Assembly: GCA_031367895.1 (NCBI GenBank)
Contig: JANLQP010000104.1
Coordinates: 1-64,000, forward strand
Length of the DNA: 64,000 bases
Origin: Ga0077555 sp031367895
GTDB lineage: Bacteria > Pseudomonadota > Alphaproteobacteria > Rhizobiales > Hyphomicrobiaceae
Direction: 5' to 3'
A model generated the notes under the pieces. The model saw only the letters and a list, made by a program, of their open reading frames with translations. It did not search any database and was not told where the DNA came from. Shown one piece after another: positions 40,543-48,917 of the stretch. The translations under genes and the position numbers were made by a program. Each line of letters starts with the position of its first letter. The stretch's first letter is position 1.

Positions 40543-41533
40543 TGGCCCCTCCCTGCGACTGCCCGGCGAAGTGACATGCCGTCTGGTGTGCGGCGCCAGC
40601 CGGCCCAAGCGCCGGGTCCACGTCGACGCAGACGGCTGCGGCCCGTGGACAGCGACTACGAAACCGGCAGCCCGATGGCAGGTTACTCGCGTCCGCAGGC
40701 TCGCCCTCGAGGTTGAACGTATCCGTGACCCGCCGGCCACCGATCCGCGGAATGGCCGACAGCAGCGAACGCGTATAGGGATGGCGCGGGTCCGAGAACA
40801 ACGCAGAGGCCGGAGCGATTTCGACGATGCGGCCGAGATACATGACGGCGATTCGGTCGCACATGATCTGCACAACCGATAAGTCATGCGAGATGAAGAG
40901 GTAGGTGAGCTGGAACTCGGCTTGCAAAGTCCGCAACAGCTTGAGGATTGTCGCCTGTACAGAGACGTCCAGACCGGACGTAGGCTCATCCAGGATCACC
41001 AGGCGCGGCTGTAGCGTCAGGATCCGGGCGAGACCGACGCGCCGCTGCTGACCGCCCGAGATCTCGTGCGGGTAGAGGTCCAGATGTGTCTCGGGAAGTC
41101 CAACAGAGGCCAAAATCTTGCGGACGCGGAGCATGCGCTCGGGTCGAGACAATGGTGTGTGGATCGCCAGTGGCTCCTCCAGCGAGCGCCCGATCGTCCA
41201 GCGCGGATCGAGCGCGTTGCCGGGATCCTGATGGATGTACTGCAGCCGAGGCGCGATCCGACGGCGCTCCATGTCTCCGAGCGAGGTGATGTCGGCGCCT
41301 TCGAGATGAATGCTGCCGGCATTGGCTTGATGAATTCCGGCCAGCAGCTTGCCGAGCGTGGTCTTGCCGCAACCGGATTCCCCGACGATGCCGAGGGTCT
41401 CACCCGGTCGTAGTTCGAAGCTGACGTCGTCTAGCGCCTTGATCGTGCGCGTCGTGACACCGAAGGCATTCCGAACCGGGAAGTAACGACGCAGGCCGTC
41501 GACGCGCAGGAGCGGACGCGTGTCGGGGCTCAT
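40535..41533 (-). CDS. Oligopeptide/dipeptide ABC transporter ATP-binding protein (OppF/DppF-like)
   Basis: A 332-residue ATPase with Walker A GESGCGKTTL, signature ISGGQQRR, Walker B LVILDEPTSGLD and the C-terminal oligopeptide-transport domain with its CxxRCP cysteine cluster (CRFRSRCPRA), as in DppF/OppF. The start at 41533 overlaps the previous ATPase gene by four bases. It powers import in the cytoplasm. Together with the next gene it forms the usual pair of unequal ATPases. Confidence 0.92.
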   Translation of the reverse strand: MSPDTRPLLRVDGLRRYFPVRNAFGVTTRTIKALDDVSFELRPGETLGIVGESGCGKTTLGKLLAGIHQANAGSIHLEGADITSLGDMERRRIAPRLQYIHQDPGNALDPRWTIGRSLEEPLAIHTPLSRPERMLRVRKILASVGLPETHLDLYPHEISGGQQRRVGLARILTLQPRLVILDEPTSGLDVSVQATILKLLRTLQAEFQLTYLFISHDLSVVQIMCDRIAVMYLGRIVEIAPASALFSDPRHPYTRSLLSAIPRIGGRRVTDTFNLEGEPADASNLPSGCRFRSRCPRAAAVCVDVDPALGPAGAAHQTACHFAGQSQGGANA

Positions 41534-42567
41534 GACCGACTCTCCGCTGCGACCGTCAGCGGATGAAAACAGCGCACGATGTGCTGCCCTGTTCCGGTCG
41601 CAGGCGGCCGGCTGGCCTTGCATTCTGTCGTTGCACGATCGCAGCGGGGATGAAACCGGCAGCCTTGGGGAGGCGCTAGCAAGCTCGGCACCTCGCCGCC
41701 GATTTCTCTGATCTCGCGGTTCGGGTTCGGGAGGCTTTCGAGCAGCCGCGCGGTGTAGGGGTGACGCGGATGCGTGAAAAACTCTCCGACGGGGGCGGTC
41801 TCCACTTCCTGGCCGGCATACATCACCGTGATCTCGTCGCAGATCTCATAGGCCGTGCCGAGGTCATGTGTGGTCAGTAGGATGGAGACGTTTTTCTGGC
41901 GCGCGAGCCGTTTCAGCAACTTCAGGATTTGAGCCTGGATCGTGACGTCGAGCGCCGTAGTCGGTTCGTCGGCGATGATGAGATCCGGGTTGGTCATAAG
42001 GGCCATGGCGATCAGCAAACGTTGCCGCTGGCCACCCGAGAACTCGCCGGGAAGTTTTGTCAGTGAACGCTCGGGATCGGGGATCTGCACTTCATCCAAC
42101 AGCGCGAGCACAGCTTCCCGGTCGGCCTTGCGGCGCGAACTTGGAAAACGCGTCAACAGCGGGCCGAGACCCAGCTCGCCCGGATCCCGGCGGGGCGATT
42201 TCCACTTCATCAGCTCCATCATCTGGTCGCCGACGCAAAACAGCGGATTGAATGCGCCGTAGGGGTCTTGCGGCACGAAAGTGATGCGACGGCCCTTTAC
42301 GTCGCGTTCGAAGCGCGCTCGTGGCAGATTGAGCAGATCGAGGTCGTCGAAGCGGATCGAGCCGCCTTCGATCACGGCGTTGGGCGACAGGACCGAAAGG
42401 ATCGCACGGGCGAGCGTGGTCTTGCCGCAACCCGACTCACCGACCAGGCCCATGATGCGGCCGCGCCCAACCGACACGTTGACGCGATCGAGGACACGCG
42501 CGACGCCCTGACCCGTTCGGTAGCCGATGCCCAGGTCGGCAATCTCGAGCAGTGGCTCAGCGGTCAT
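41530..42567 (-). CDS. Oligopeptide/dipeptide ABC transporter ATP-binding protein (OppD/DppD-like)
   Basis: A 345-residue ATPase with Walker A GESGCGKTTL, signature FSGGQRQRL, Walker B LIIADEPTTALD, and the C-terminal CRFHPRCDRA cluster of the OppD/DppD family. The ATG at 42567 overlaps the end of the permease gene by 11 bases; a frame further upstream would overlap the permease more. It is the partner of the 40535 ATPase. Confidence 0.92.
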   Translation of the reverse strand: MTAEPLLEIADLGIGYRTGQGVARVLDRVNVSVGRGRIMGLVGESGCGKTTLARAILSVLSPNAVIEGGSIRFDDLDLLNLPRARFERDVKGRRITFVPQDPYGAFNPLFCVGDQMMELMKWKSPRRDPGELGLGPLLTRFPSSRRKADREAVLALLDEVQIPDPERSLTKLPGEFSGGQRQRLLIAMALMTNPDLIIADEPTTALDVTIQAQILKLLKRLARQKNVSILLTTHDLGTAYEICDEITVMYAGQEVETAPVGEFFTHPRHPYTARLLESLPNPNREIREIGGEVPSLLAPPQGCRFHPRCDRATTECKASRPPATGTGQHIVRCFHPLTVAAESRS

Positions 42568-43414
42568 GCGAGCGCCTGAGACGGGGATCGAGCGCGTCGC
42601 GCAGGCCATCGCCGAGCAGGTTGAAGCCCATGACGACAATGAAGAAGGCAAGACCGGGTGCCAGTGCGTACCACCAGGCCTCGGGCAGGAACTCGCGCGA
42701 TTCCGAGATCATGCGGCCCCATTCCGGCGCCGGCGGCGGCGCACCAAGGCCGAGGAATCCAAGCGAGGCGGCGGTCAGGATCGTGAATCCCATGCCGATC
42801 GAGGCGCGCACGATGATCGGCGAGGCGACATTGGGCAGCACATGCTGGAGGACAATCCGGCGAGGCGGCACGCCGAGTGCGATCGCTGCCTCGATGAAAG
42901 TCTCGCGCTTCAGTGCCTGCACTTCGGCATAGACCAAGCGCGCGAACCACGGCCAATAGGTGACTGAAAGTGCCAGAATGACGTTCTCGATCGAGGGGCC
43001 GAGCGTTTGGGCGATGGCGATTGCCAGCACGATTTGCGGCACGGCGAGGAAAACGTCGGAAATACGCATCAGGGCTTCGCCGATCCACCATTCGCTCCAG
43101 CCGGCCCACAATCCGATCGGCACGCCGATCAGCAGCGACGCGCCGACCGCGACCAGGGCAATCAGCAGCGTGATGCGGGCGCCGAACAAGACGCGGCTGA
43201 AGATATCGGCGCCCATCCGATCCGTGCCGAACAGCCAATCCCGGCCCGGCGGCTTCAGCCGGTTGACCGGGTTCATGTCCCAGACCGCCTCGGGATGGGT
43301 CGAGATCCAGGGCGCGAGTACGGCCGCGAGCACGACGATTGCGACCAGGATGAAGCCGAGGGCGGCTGATCGATCGCGGGCGAGCCGACGCAGGGCATGC
43401 GTGGCGCCGTTCAT
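42557..43414 (-). CDS. Peptide-type ABC transporter permease (DppC-like)
   Basis: A 285-residue membrane protein with six hydrophobic segments and the EAA-like loop near residue 165-190 (EVQALKRETFIEAAIALGV) that contacts the ATPases. The N-terminal extension MNGATHALRRLARDRSAALG precedes the first segment, as in DppC/OppC. It overlaps the adjacent permease gene by four bases (ATGA). Confidence 0.92.
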   Translation of the reverse strand: MNGATHALRRLARDRSAALGFILVAIVVLAAVLAPWISTHPEAVWDMNPVNRLKPPGRDWLFGTDRMGADIFSRVLFGARITLLIALVAVGASLLIGVPIGLWAGWSEWWIGEALMRISDVFLAVPQIVLAIAIAQTLGPSIENVILALSVTYWPWFARLVYAEVQALKRETFIEAAIALGVPPRRIVLQHVLPNVASPIIVRASIGMGFTILTAASLGFLGLGAPPPAPEWGRMISESREFLPEAWWYALAPGLAFFIVVMGFNLLGDGLRDALDPRLRRSHDR

Positions 43415-44418
43415 ACGGTGCCTCCGCGCGGATCGATCAGACCGTGGACAATATCGACAAGAAGATTAACCAGCATGAAAATCCCACCCGCATAAACGGT
43501 AAATCCCATGACGGCCGCATAGTCGGAATGCAGTATGGACTCGAAGGCGTAGGTGCCGATACCCGGCCACTGAAACACGGTCTCGATCACGACGGCGCCG
43601 GCCAGCAAAATGCCGAACAACAGCCCGATCTGCGTAACCGTTGAGGTCAGGGCGTTGCGCAGGACATACTTCCACACGATCAAGGCCTGCGGAATGCCGG
43701 TTGCCCGCTGGTAGTCGACGAACGGCCGCCCGAGCGTGTCGAGGACGCCGGCACGGGTGAAGCGGACGATGGTGGCGAGCGCTGGCACCGCGAGGGTGAT
43801 TGCAGGCAGTGCCAGGTGGGCTAGTGCGCTCCAGAGCCGGTCGGGGCGCCCAGCGATCAGAGCATCGATGGTCATGAAACCGGTCACGGGCCTTGGCGGA
43901 AAGCCCGAGATGCGCCCTTGCAAGGGCAGCACGCCGAGCTTCATCGCGAACAACAATTGCAGGATCAGCGCCAGCCAGAAGCTGGCGATCGCCAATCCTG
44001 CCACCGAGGCGATGCGTAGGCCATGATCGATCCCTGAGTTGCGGCGGGTCGCGGAAACCACACCGAGCGGGATGCCGAACAATACGGCGATCAACATTGC
44101 CGCGATCGTCAACTCGATGGTCGCCGGTAGCCGCGCCAGCAGATCGTCCGCAACTGGTCGCGTTGTGAACAGGCTCGTGCCGAGATCACCCTTAAGGAGC
44201 TGCCGGTAGTAATCGGCGAGTTGGATCGGCAGCGGCCTGTCGAGACCCAGCTTTACACGCAGCGCTTCGATCTGCGCGCGGCTCGCGGTCTCGCCGGCGA
44301 TCAGAGCCACCGGATCCGACGGGATGACGCGGGAGATGAAGAAAACCACCGCAATCAATCCAGCCGCCGTCGGCACGAACCAGAACAGACGCTTGGCGAT
44401 CAAGGCGAGGATGCGCAT
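43411..44418 (-). CDS. Peptide-type ABC transporter permease (DppB-like)
   Basis: A 335-residue permease with an N-terminal membrane segment (PTAAGLIAVVFFISRVIP), the SDPVALIAGE periplasmic stretch of DppB/OppB, and the EAA-like loop near VDYQRATGIPQALIVWKY. It forms the channel with the DppC-like permease. It follows the receptor gene after 64 bases. Confidence 0.92.
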   Translation of the reverse strand: MRILALIAKRLFWFVPTAAGLIAVVFFISRVIPSDPVALIAGETASRAQIEALRVKLGLDRPLPIQLADYYRQLLKGDLGTSLFTTRPVADDLLARLPATIELTIAAMLIAVLFGIPLGVVSATRRNSGIDHGLRIASVAGLAIASFWLALILQLLFAMKLGVLPLQGRISGFPPRPVTGFMTIDALIAGRPDRLWSALAHLALPAITLAVPALATIVRFTRAGVLDTLGRPFVDYQRATGIPQALIVWKYVLRNALTSTVTQIGLLFGILLAGAVVIETVFQWPGIGTYAFESILHSDYAAVMGFTVYAGGIFMLVNLLVDIVHGLIDPRGGTV

Positions 44419-44482
44419 GGGGTCGGCATTACTCCCTTATCGGACAACCCAAGCACTCGCCATCTTCGCCTGGCCCGAACGG

Positions 44483-46069
44483 TCATTCGTAGTAAGCCGT
44501 CCGCATCTCCTGGGCGTTGCCGATCGGGCAGAACACGATGCCGGCAAGGTTTTTGGAATAGGGGCCGTACCACTTGGTATTGTAGATCCACAGTCCCGGC
44601 GCGTCATCGACCACGATGCGCACCGCTTCCTCATAGAACTTGGCGCGCTCGGCCTGATCGGTCGCCTGCACGGCCTTGTCGAGGAGTTCATCGACCTTGG
44701 GGTTCTTGTAGTGGTGCGCGTTCTTGAAAGTGCCGGCGCCCGACGAATGGAACATCTCGCCGATCCAGTTGTGCGGGTCGGCGTAGTAGGTCGAGATCCA
44801 ATAGATCGAGATGTCGGGCGTCGTCTCAGGCTTGCCGAAACGCTCGACGATGGTCGGCCAGGGCGTGCCGACCACCTTCGATTGGATACCCATCTTCTGC
44901 AGTCCGTTCTGGAAGAGCTGGGCGGCCTGCTCGCTCTGGGCAAAACCGGTCAGGAAGTGGATTTCCAGCGGACGGTCGACCTTGGCCGATGCCTTGGCCA
45001 GTCCGGCCTTACCCTTCTCGATATCGAATACGTAGCCTTTAACGTCCTTCGGATTGCCCCAGATGGTATTGGGCAACGGCGTCGGATTGCGCTCGACCTG
45101 ACCGCCGAGGATGTTCTTGTTGAAACCGTCGTAATCGAAAGCCTGGTTGAGCGCGCGGCGCACATCCGGGTCATTGAGCGGCGCGCGCGTCGTGTTGAAC
45201 TGCATCATCATGACACGCATGGATTCGGCTTCGAGCACCTTGGCCTTGCCCGACTCCTCGATGCGCTTCAACTGGTCGGTCTGCAGATAGCCGCCGATGC
45301 CGTTGAAATCACCCTTCATCAGCCCGAGCACCCGCGTATTGGTGTCCTTGACGCCGCGGAACTCGATTTCATCGATGAACTTCGGCCCCCAGCCCTTGAA
45401 ATGGTCCGCATTGCGTGCGGCCACGAACCCGATGGCCGGATCGAACTGCGTGAGCTTGTAGGCACCCGAACCGGCGGCATTCTTCGACAGCCAAGCGGCG
45501 CCCCAGTCGTTGTTGGCCTCGTTCTTTTTGACCTGCGCGGCATTGACGATGTGGATCTCGGGTACGATGGCGAGGAAGATCGCCGACGGTTTCTTGAGCG
45601 TGAACTCGACCGTGTAGTCATCGATAGCCTTGGCCTTGCCGGGATCGATCATCGTCTTGAACAAGGACGCAGCGCCCTTGCCGAGCGCAAGGATGCGCTC
45701 GAGCGAGTAGACGACGTCGGCTGCCTTCACCTCGCTGCCATCGTGGAACTTGACGCCTTTGCGCATCTTGAATGTGTACGTGAGGCCATCCTTCGAGATG
45801 GCATGGCTCTCCGCGATCCACGGCTCGAGTTTGGCCGGGTTCGATTGCCACCGCATCAAACCGTCATAGACGTTGAGGCGCACGGCGATGCGGCCAACGT
45901 CGAAGGCCGCGTGCGGATCCATCGTGTCGTAGTCGCTCTCGTTGGCGAAGACGAAGCGGGTCTGCGCCACCGACGCTTGGCCGAGGCAACCAAGAAGCGC
46001 GAAGCTTGCAAGTCCCGCCAGGACTAGGCGACGCGCAATGCTGGTACCGATCGATCTCAGAATAGGCAT
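44483..46069 (-). CDS. Peptide-type (family 5) substrate-binding protein
   Basis: A 528-residue periplasmic receptor of solute-binding protein family 5. It has a signal peptide (hydrophobic stretch LVLAGLASFALLGCLGQ with a Cys that might be lipid-modified) and the KFHDGSEVKAADVVYSLER signature. These receptors bind peptides, nickel complexes, or other amides. It is the first gene of the operon with GGAGGGACGG upstream. Association with hydantoinase genes suggests a cyclic-amide or peptide ligand. Confidence 0.92.
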   Translation of the reverse strand: MPILRSIGTSIARRLVLAGLASFALLGCLGQASVAQTRFVFANESDYDTMDPHAAFDVGRIAVRLNVYDGLMRWQSNPAKLEPWIAESHAISKDGLTYTFKMRKGVKFHDGSEVKAADVVYSLERILALGKGAASLFKTMIDPGKAKAIDDYTVEFTLKKPSAIFLAIVPEIHIVNAAQVKKNEANNDWGAAWLSKNAAGSGAYKLTQFDPAIGFVAARNADHFKGWGPKFIDEIEFRGVKDTNTRVLGLMKGDFNGIGGYLQTDQLKRIEESGKAKVLEAESMRVMMMQFNTTRAPLNDPDVRRALNQAFDYDGFNKNILGGQVERNPTPLPNTIWGNPKDVKGYVFDIEKGKAGLAKASAKVDRPLEIHFLTGFAQSEQAAQLFQNGLQKMGIQSKVVGTPWPTIVERFGKPETTPDISIYWISTYYADPHNWIGEMFHSSGAGTFKNAHHYKNPKVDELLDKAVQATDQAERAKFYEEAVRIVVDDAPGLWIYNTKWYGPYSKNLAGIVFCPIGNAQEMRTAYYE

Positions 46070-46652
46070 CCGTCCCTCCGTAGAGCCATATTAAGTGCCG
46101 AAAGCTGGTGCTGCACGCGCAAGCGGGCAGAAATGCCAAGCCCAGCAGACCGCAGTCATACTGCCCAGAAATGCTCCGTTGCGGCAAGCATTCCGGATGG
46201 CGCCATTTGCGTCATGTGCCTGGCGAGTGCGGGCAGAGCCTCGAGCGGGCGGACCCGCATCGGGTTCAGCATCAACCAACATCCACCGGCTCAGGCCCAA
46301 TGCCTTCTTGGCGGATGCGGGGTTGATCGCGTTTCATGGAGCCTGCCAAGCAGCGAGACGGTCTCGATGCAGGAACCACTGGCTCGAAGCCGTGTGCGGG
46401 AAACCGCCTGGCCGGCTCAGAGGGCGGGGTGGCGCGAGCCATCCCGACCACTATCATGGACGCATGGGGAGAGGGGACGCGCGTGCCGCACCGCTTCGCC
46501 CGCCGTAGCTTTGCCCAGCCGCGCGGCCCCCCAGCCCCGATTCCCGGCCACGCGCAAGCGCTTCCTGGCGCGCCTGTGCATAGCGGGGACGAGTGTGGCC
46601 AATTCGGGCTTGACGGCCGGGGTGGGGCCCGAATCGTTTTAAGCCTCTGGCC
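46070..46652. other. Divergent intergenic region, 583 bases
   Basis: This separates the divergent receptor gene and dnaB. I found no supported gene. A TTGACG at 46610 could be a -35 for dnaB, but no good -10 follows. GC content is high and the short open frames on both strands look like chance. Confidence 0.4.
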
Positions 46653-48164
46653 ATGGCACAAGAGCTCACCAAATCGCCTCCCCCGCGCGCAAGCGCCGCC
46701 GAAGAAACGCAGACGTTCCGCGCGGCACCGCACAACATCGAGGCCGAGCAGGCGTTGCTCGGCGCGATTCTCGTCAACAACGAGGCGCACGACCGCGTTT
46801 CGGGGTTCCTTGACCCCGGTCACTTCTTCGATCCGCTACATGCCCAGATCTACGAGACCGCAGCGAAACTGATCGCGGCTGGCAAACAAGCCAATCCGAT
46901 CACGCTGCGCACGTTCTTCGAGAACAGCGAGCCGATCGACCAGACGACGACAGTACCGCAATATCTCGGCAGGCTCTCGGCCAACGCGACGACGGTGATC
47001 AACGCGCGCGACTACGGCCGTACGATCTACGACCTCGGCATCCGCCGCCAGCTGATCGTGATCGGCGAGGACATGGTCAACGGTGCCTATGACAGCACCG
47101 TCGATCAGCCTCCGGACGAGCAGATCGAGGACGCCGAGAACCGCCTCTATTCGCTCGCCGAGAACGGCAAGTACGGCCAGGGCTTCATGGGCTTCAATAC
47201 GGCCCTGACACATGCCATCGACATGGCGAACAACGCCTACCAGCGCCAGGGTGGCCTCTCCGGCATCTCGACGGGGTTGCGCGACCTCGACGGCAAGATG
47301 GGCGGCCTGCAGCATTCGGACTTGATCGTCCTCGCCGGTCGTCCCTCGATGGGCAAGACCGCGCTCGTCACCAACATCGCCTACAACGTCGCCAAGGCCC
47401 ACCGCACAGAAAGGCAGGCCGATGGCTCCGACAAGGCGGTCGAGGGCGCGGTGGTCGGCTTCTTCTCGCTCGAAATGTCGGCCGAACAGCTCGCAACTCG
47501 TATTCTCGCCGAGCAGGCCGAGATCTCGTCGGAGAAGATCCGCCGCGGGATGATCGACGAGGACGAGTTCAAGCGTCTCGTCTCCGCCTCGCAGGAAATG
47601 GCGAAGGTGCCGCTCTTCATCGACCAGACCGGCGGCATCTCGATCGCACAGCTTTCGGCGCGCGCGCGCAAGCTGAAGCGCCAGCACGGCCTCGGCCTGC
47701 TGATCGTCGACTATCTCCAGCTGCTCTCGGGCTCGTCGAAGAGTTCACAGGGCGGCCGCGTGCAGGAAATCACGGAAATCACGACCGGCCTGAAGGCGCT
47801 CGCCAAGGAATTACAGGTGCCGGTGATCGCGCTCTCGCAGCTCTCGCGTCAGGTCGAGCAGCGCGAGGACAAACGCCCACAGCTTTCCGACCTGCGTGAA
47901 TCCGGGTCGATCGAGCAGGACGCCGACGTCGTGATCTTCGTTTTCCGCGAGGAGTACTACGTCGAGCGCACCAAACCCCAGGAGGGAACGGCAGAGTTCC
48001 AGGAGTGGATGGCCAAGATGCAGATTGTCTCCGGCAAGGCCGAGGTGATCATCGGCAAGCAGCGTCACGGACCCGTCGGTACCGTCACGCTGGCGTTCGA
48101 GGGCCAGTACACGCGCTTCTCGAACCTGGCACAGGATCAGTATCTGCCCGAACGCCACGAGTAG
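46653..48164 (+). CDS. dnaB: Replicative DNA helicase DnaB
   Basis: The 503-residue hexameric helicase of the replication fork. The N-terminal primase-interacting domain begins AAPHNIEAEQALLGAILV. The RecA-like domain has Walker A GRPSMGKTAL, Walker B LGLLIVDYLQLL and the arginine-finger region (QHGPVGT-like KQRHGPVGT) near the end. No intein is present. An extra Gly/Ser-containing segment lies around residue 365, as in many alphaproteobacteria. Confidence 0.97.
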   Translation: MAQELTKSPPPRASAAEETQTFRAAPHNIEAEQALLGAILVNNEAHDRVSGFLDPGHFFDPLHAQIYETAAKLIAAGKQANPITLRTFFENSEPIDQTTTVPQYLGRLSANATTVINARDYGRTIYDLGIRRQLIVIGEDMVNGAYDSTVDQPPDEQIEDAENRLYSLAENGKYGQGFMGFNTALTHAIDMANNAYQRQGGLSGISTGLRDLDGKMGGLQHSDLIVLAGRPSMGKTALVTNIAYNVAKAHRTERQADGSDKAVEGAVVGFFSLEMSAEQLATRILAEQAEISSEKIRRGMIDEDEFKRLVSASQEMAKVPLFIDQTGGISIAQLSARARKLKRQHGLGLLIVDYLQLLSGSSKSSQGGRVQEITEITTGLKALAKELQVPVIALSQLSRQVEQREDKRPQLSDLRESGSIEQDADVVIFVFREEYYVERTKPQEGTAEFQEWMAKMQIVSGKAEVIIGKQRHGPVGTVTLAFEGQYTRFSNLAQDQYLPERHE

Positions 48165-48185
48165 AATCCGCGCGTTGGTCCGCCT

Positions 48186-48917
48186 CTAAATCTCGTAGAG
48201 CCCTTTGGCTCGATACAACCCGGCCGTCGCCGGACCTGAGATCGCGCCCAGGAATTGCCGGGCACGTTCGACGTTTCCCGACGCGAAGATGCCGCCGGAG
48301 AAGATCAGGTCGTCCTGAATCTCGGGTGGCAGCGGGCCGAGGATGTCGACATCAGGCACTGCCATCAGCTCGCTCACCTGTTGCACCGCGAGCGCGGCGC
48401 GGCCGTCTTTCAGCAATTCGCCGGTGAAGCCCGCCGGAATGACCGTCGCCTTGGCGTCGACCATCTGCCGCAAGCCCAGCCGGTCCAGCACACCCGCGAA
48501 GAAGATACCGCTGGCGCCAGCCTTGGAGTAGGCGATCGACGGCGTCGCTTTGAGCAATGCCGTCACCGCCGCCGTGCTCGATATGTCCGGCCGTGCTGCG
48601 CCTTTCGGTACCGCGAGACCAACCTGAGAGCGGGCGAGATCGACCCGGCTGCCCTTGGCGAGGACGCCCGAGGCCATCAGTGTGTCGACCGCCTCAGACG
48701 TCAGCAGCGCGACGTCGCCGGTCTCTCCCGCAGCAATGCGCTTCACCAGCATCGCCGTCGGATCGAAGCTGGCATCGACTTTGACGCCAGCCTCCTTCTC
48801 GAAGCGCGGCAACAGCACCTCGAGCACGCCCTTGACGCCGAGCGTGCTCAACACTTTCAACGTGCCCACCTGCGACGAGCCCACCTTCGACGAGACCGGC
48901 TGCGCTGTCCCGCTCAC
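48186..48917 (-). CDS. Substrate-binding (ModA-like) protein without signal peptide
   Basis: A 243-residue protein resembling molybdate/anion-type binding proteins (VGTLKVLSTLGVKGVLEVLLPRF and VALLTSEAVDTLM). Unlike true ModA it has no signal peptide or lipobox: the N-terminus (SGTAQPVSSKVGSS) is polar. It starts with GTG and overlaps the stop of the upstream amidohydrolase gene by four bases (GTGA). It may be a cytosolic sensor or have lost its export signal. It converges with dnaB. Confidence 0.75.
   Translation of the reverse strand: MSGTAQPVSSKVGSSQVGTLKVLSTLGVKGVLEVLLPRFEKEAGVKVDASFDPTAMLVKRIAAGETGDVALLTSEAVDTLMASGVLAKGSRVDLARSQVGLAVPKGAARPDISSTAAVTALLKATPSIAYSKAGASGIFFAGVLDRLGLRQMVDAKATVIPAGFTGELLKDGRAALAVQQVSELMAVPDVDILGPLPPEIQDDLIFSGGIFASGNVERARQFLGAISGPATAGLYRAKGLYEI

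Noticed and set aside
44324..46027. A 567-codon plus-strand frame opposite the family-5 receptor
   Set aside because: Antisense shadow; the receptor has a signal peptide, ribosome site and operon context.
46610..46652. A sigma-70 promoter for dnaB based on TTGACG at 46610
   Set aside because: No acceptable -10 hexamer at 16-18 bases; kept only as a remark in the gap entry.
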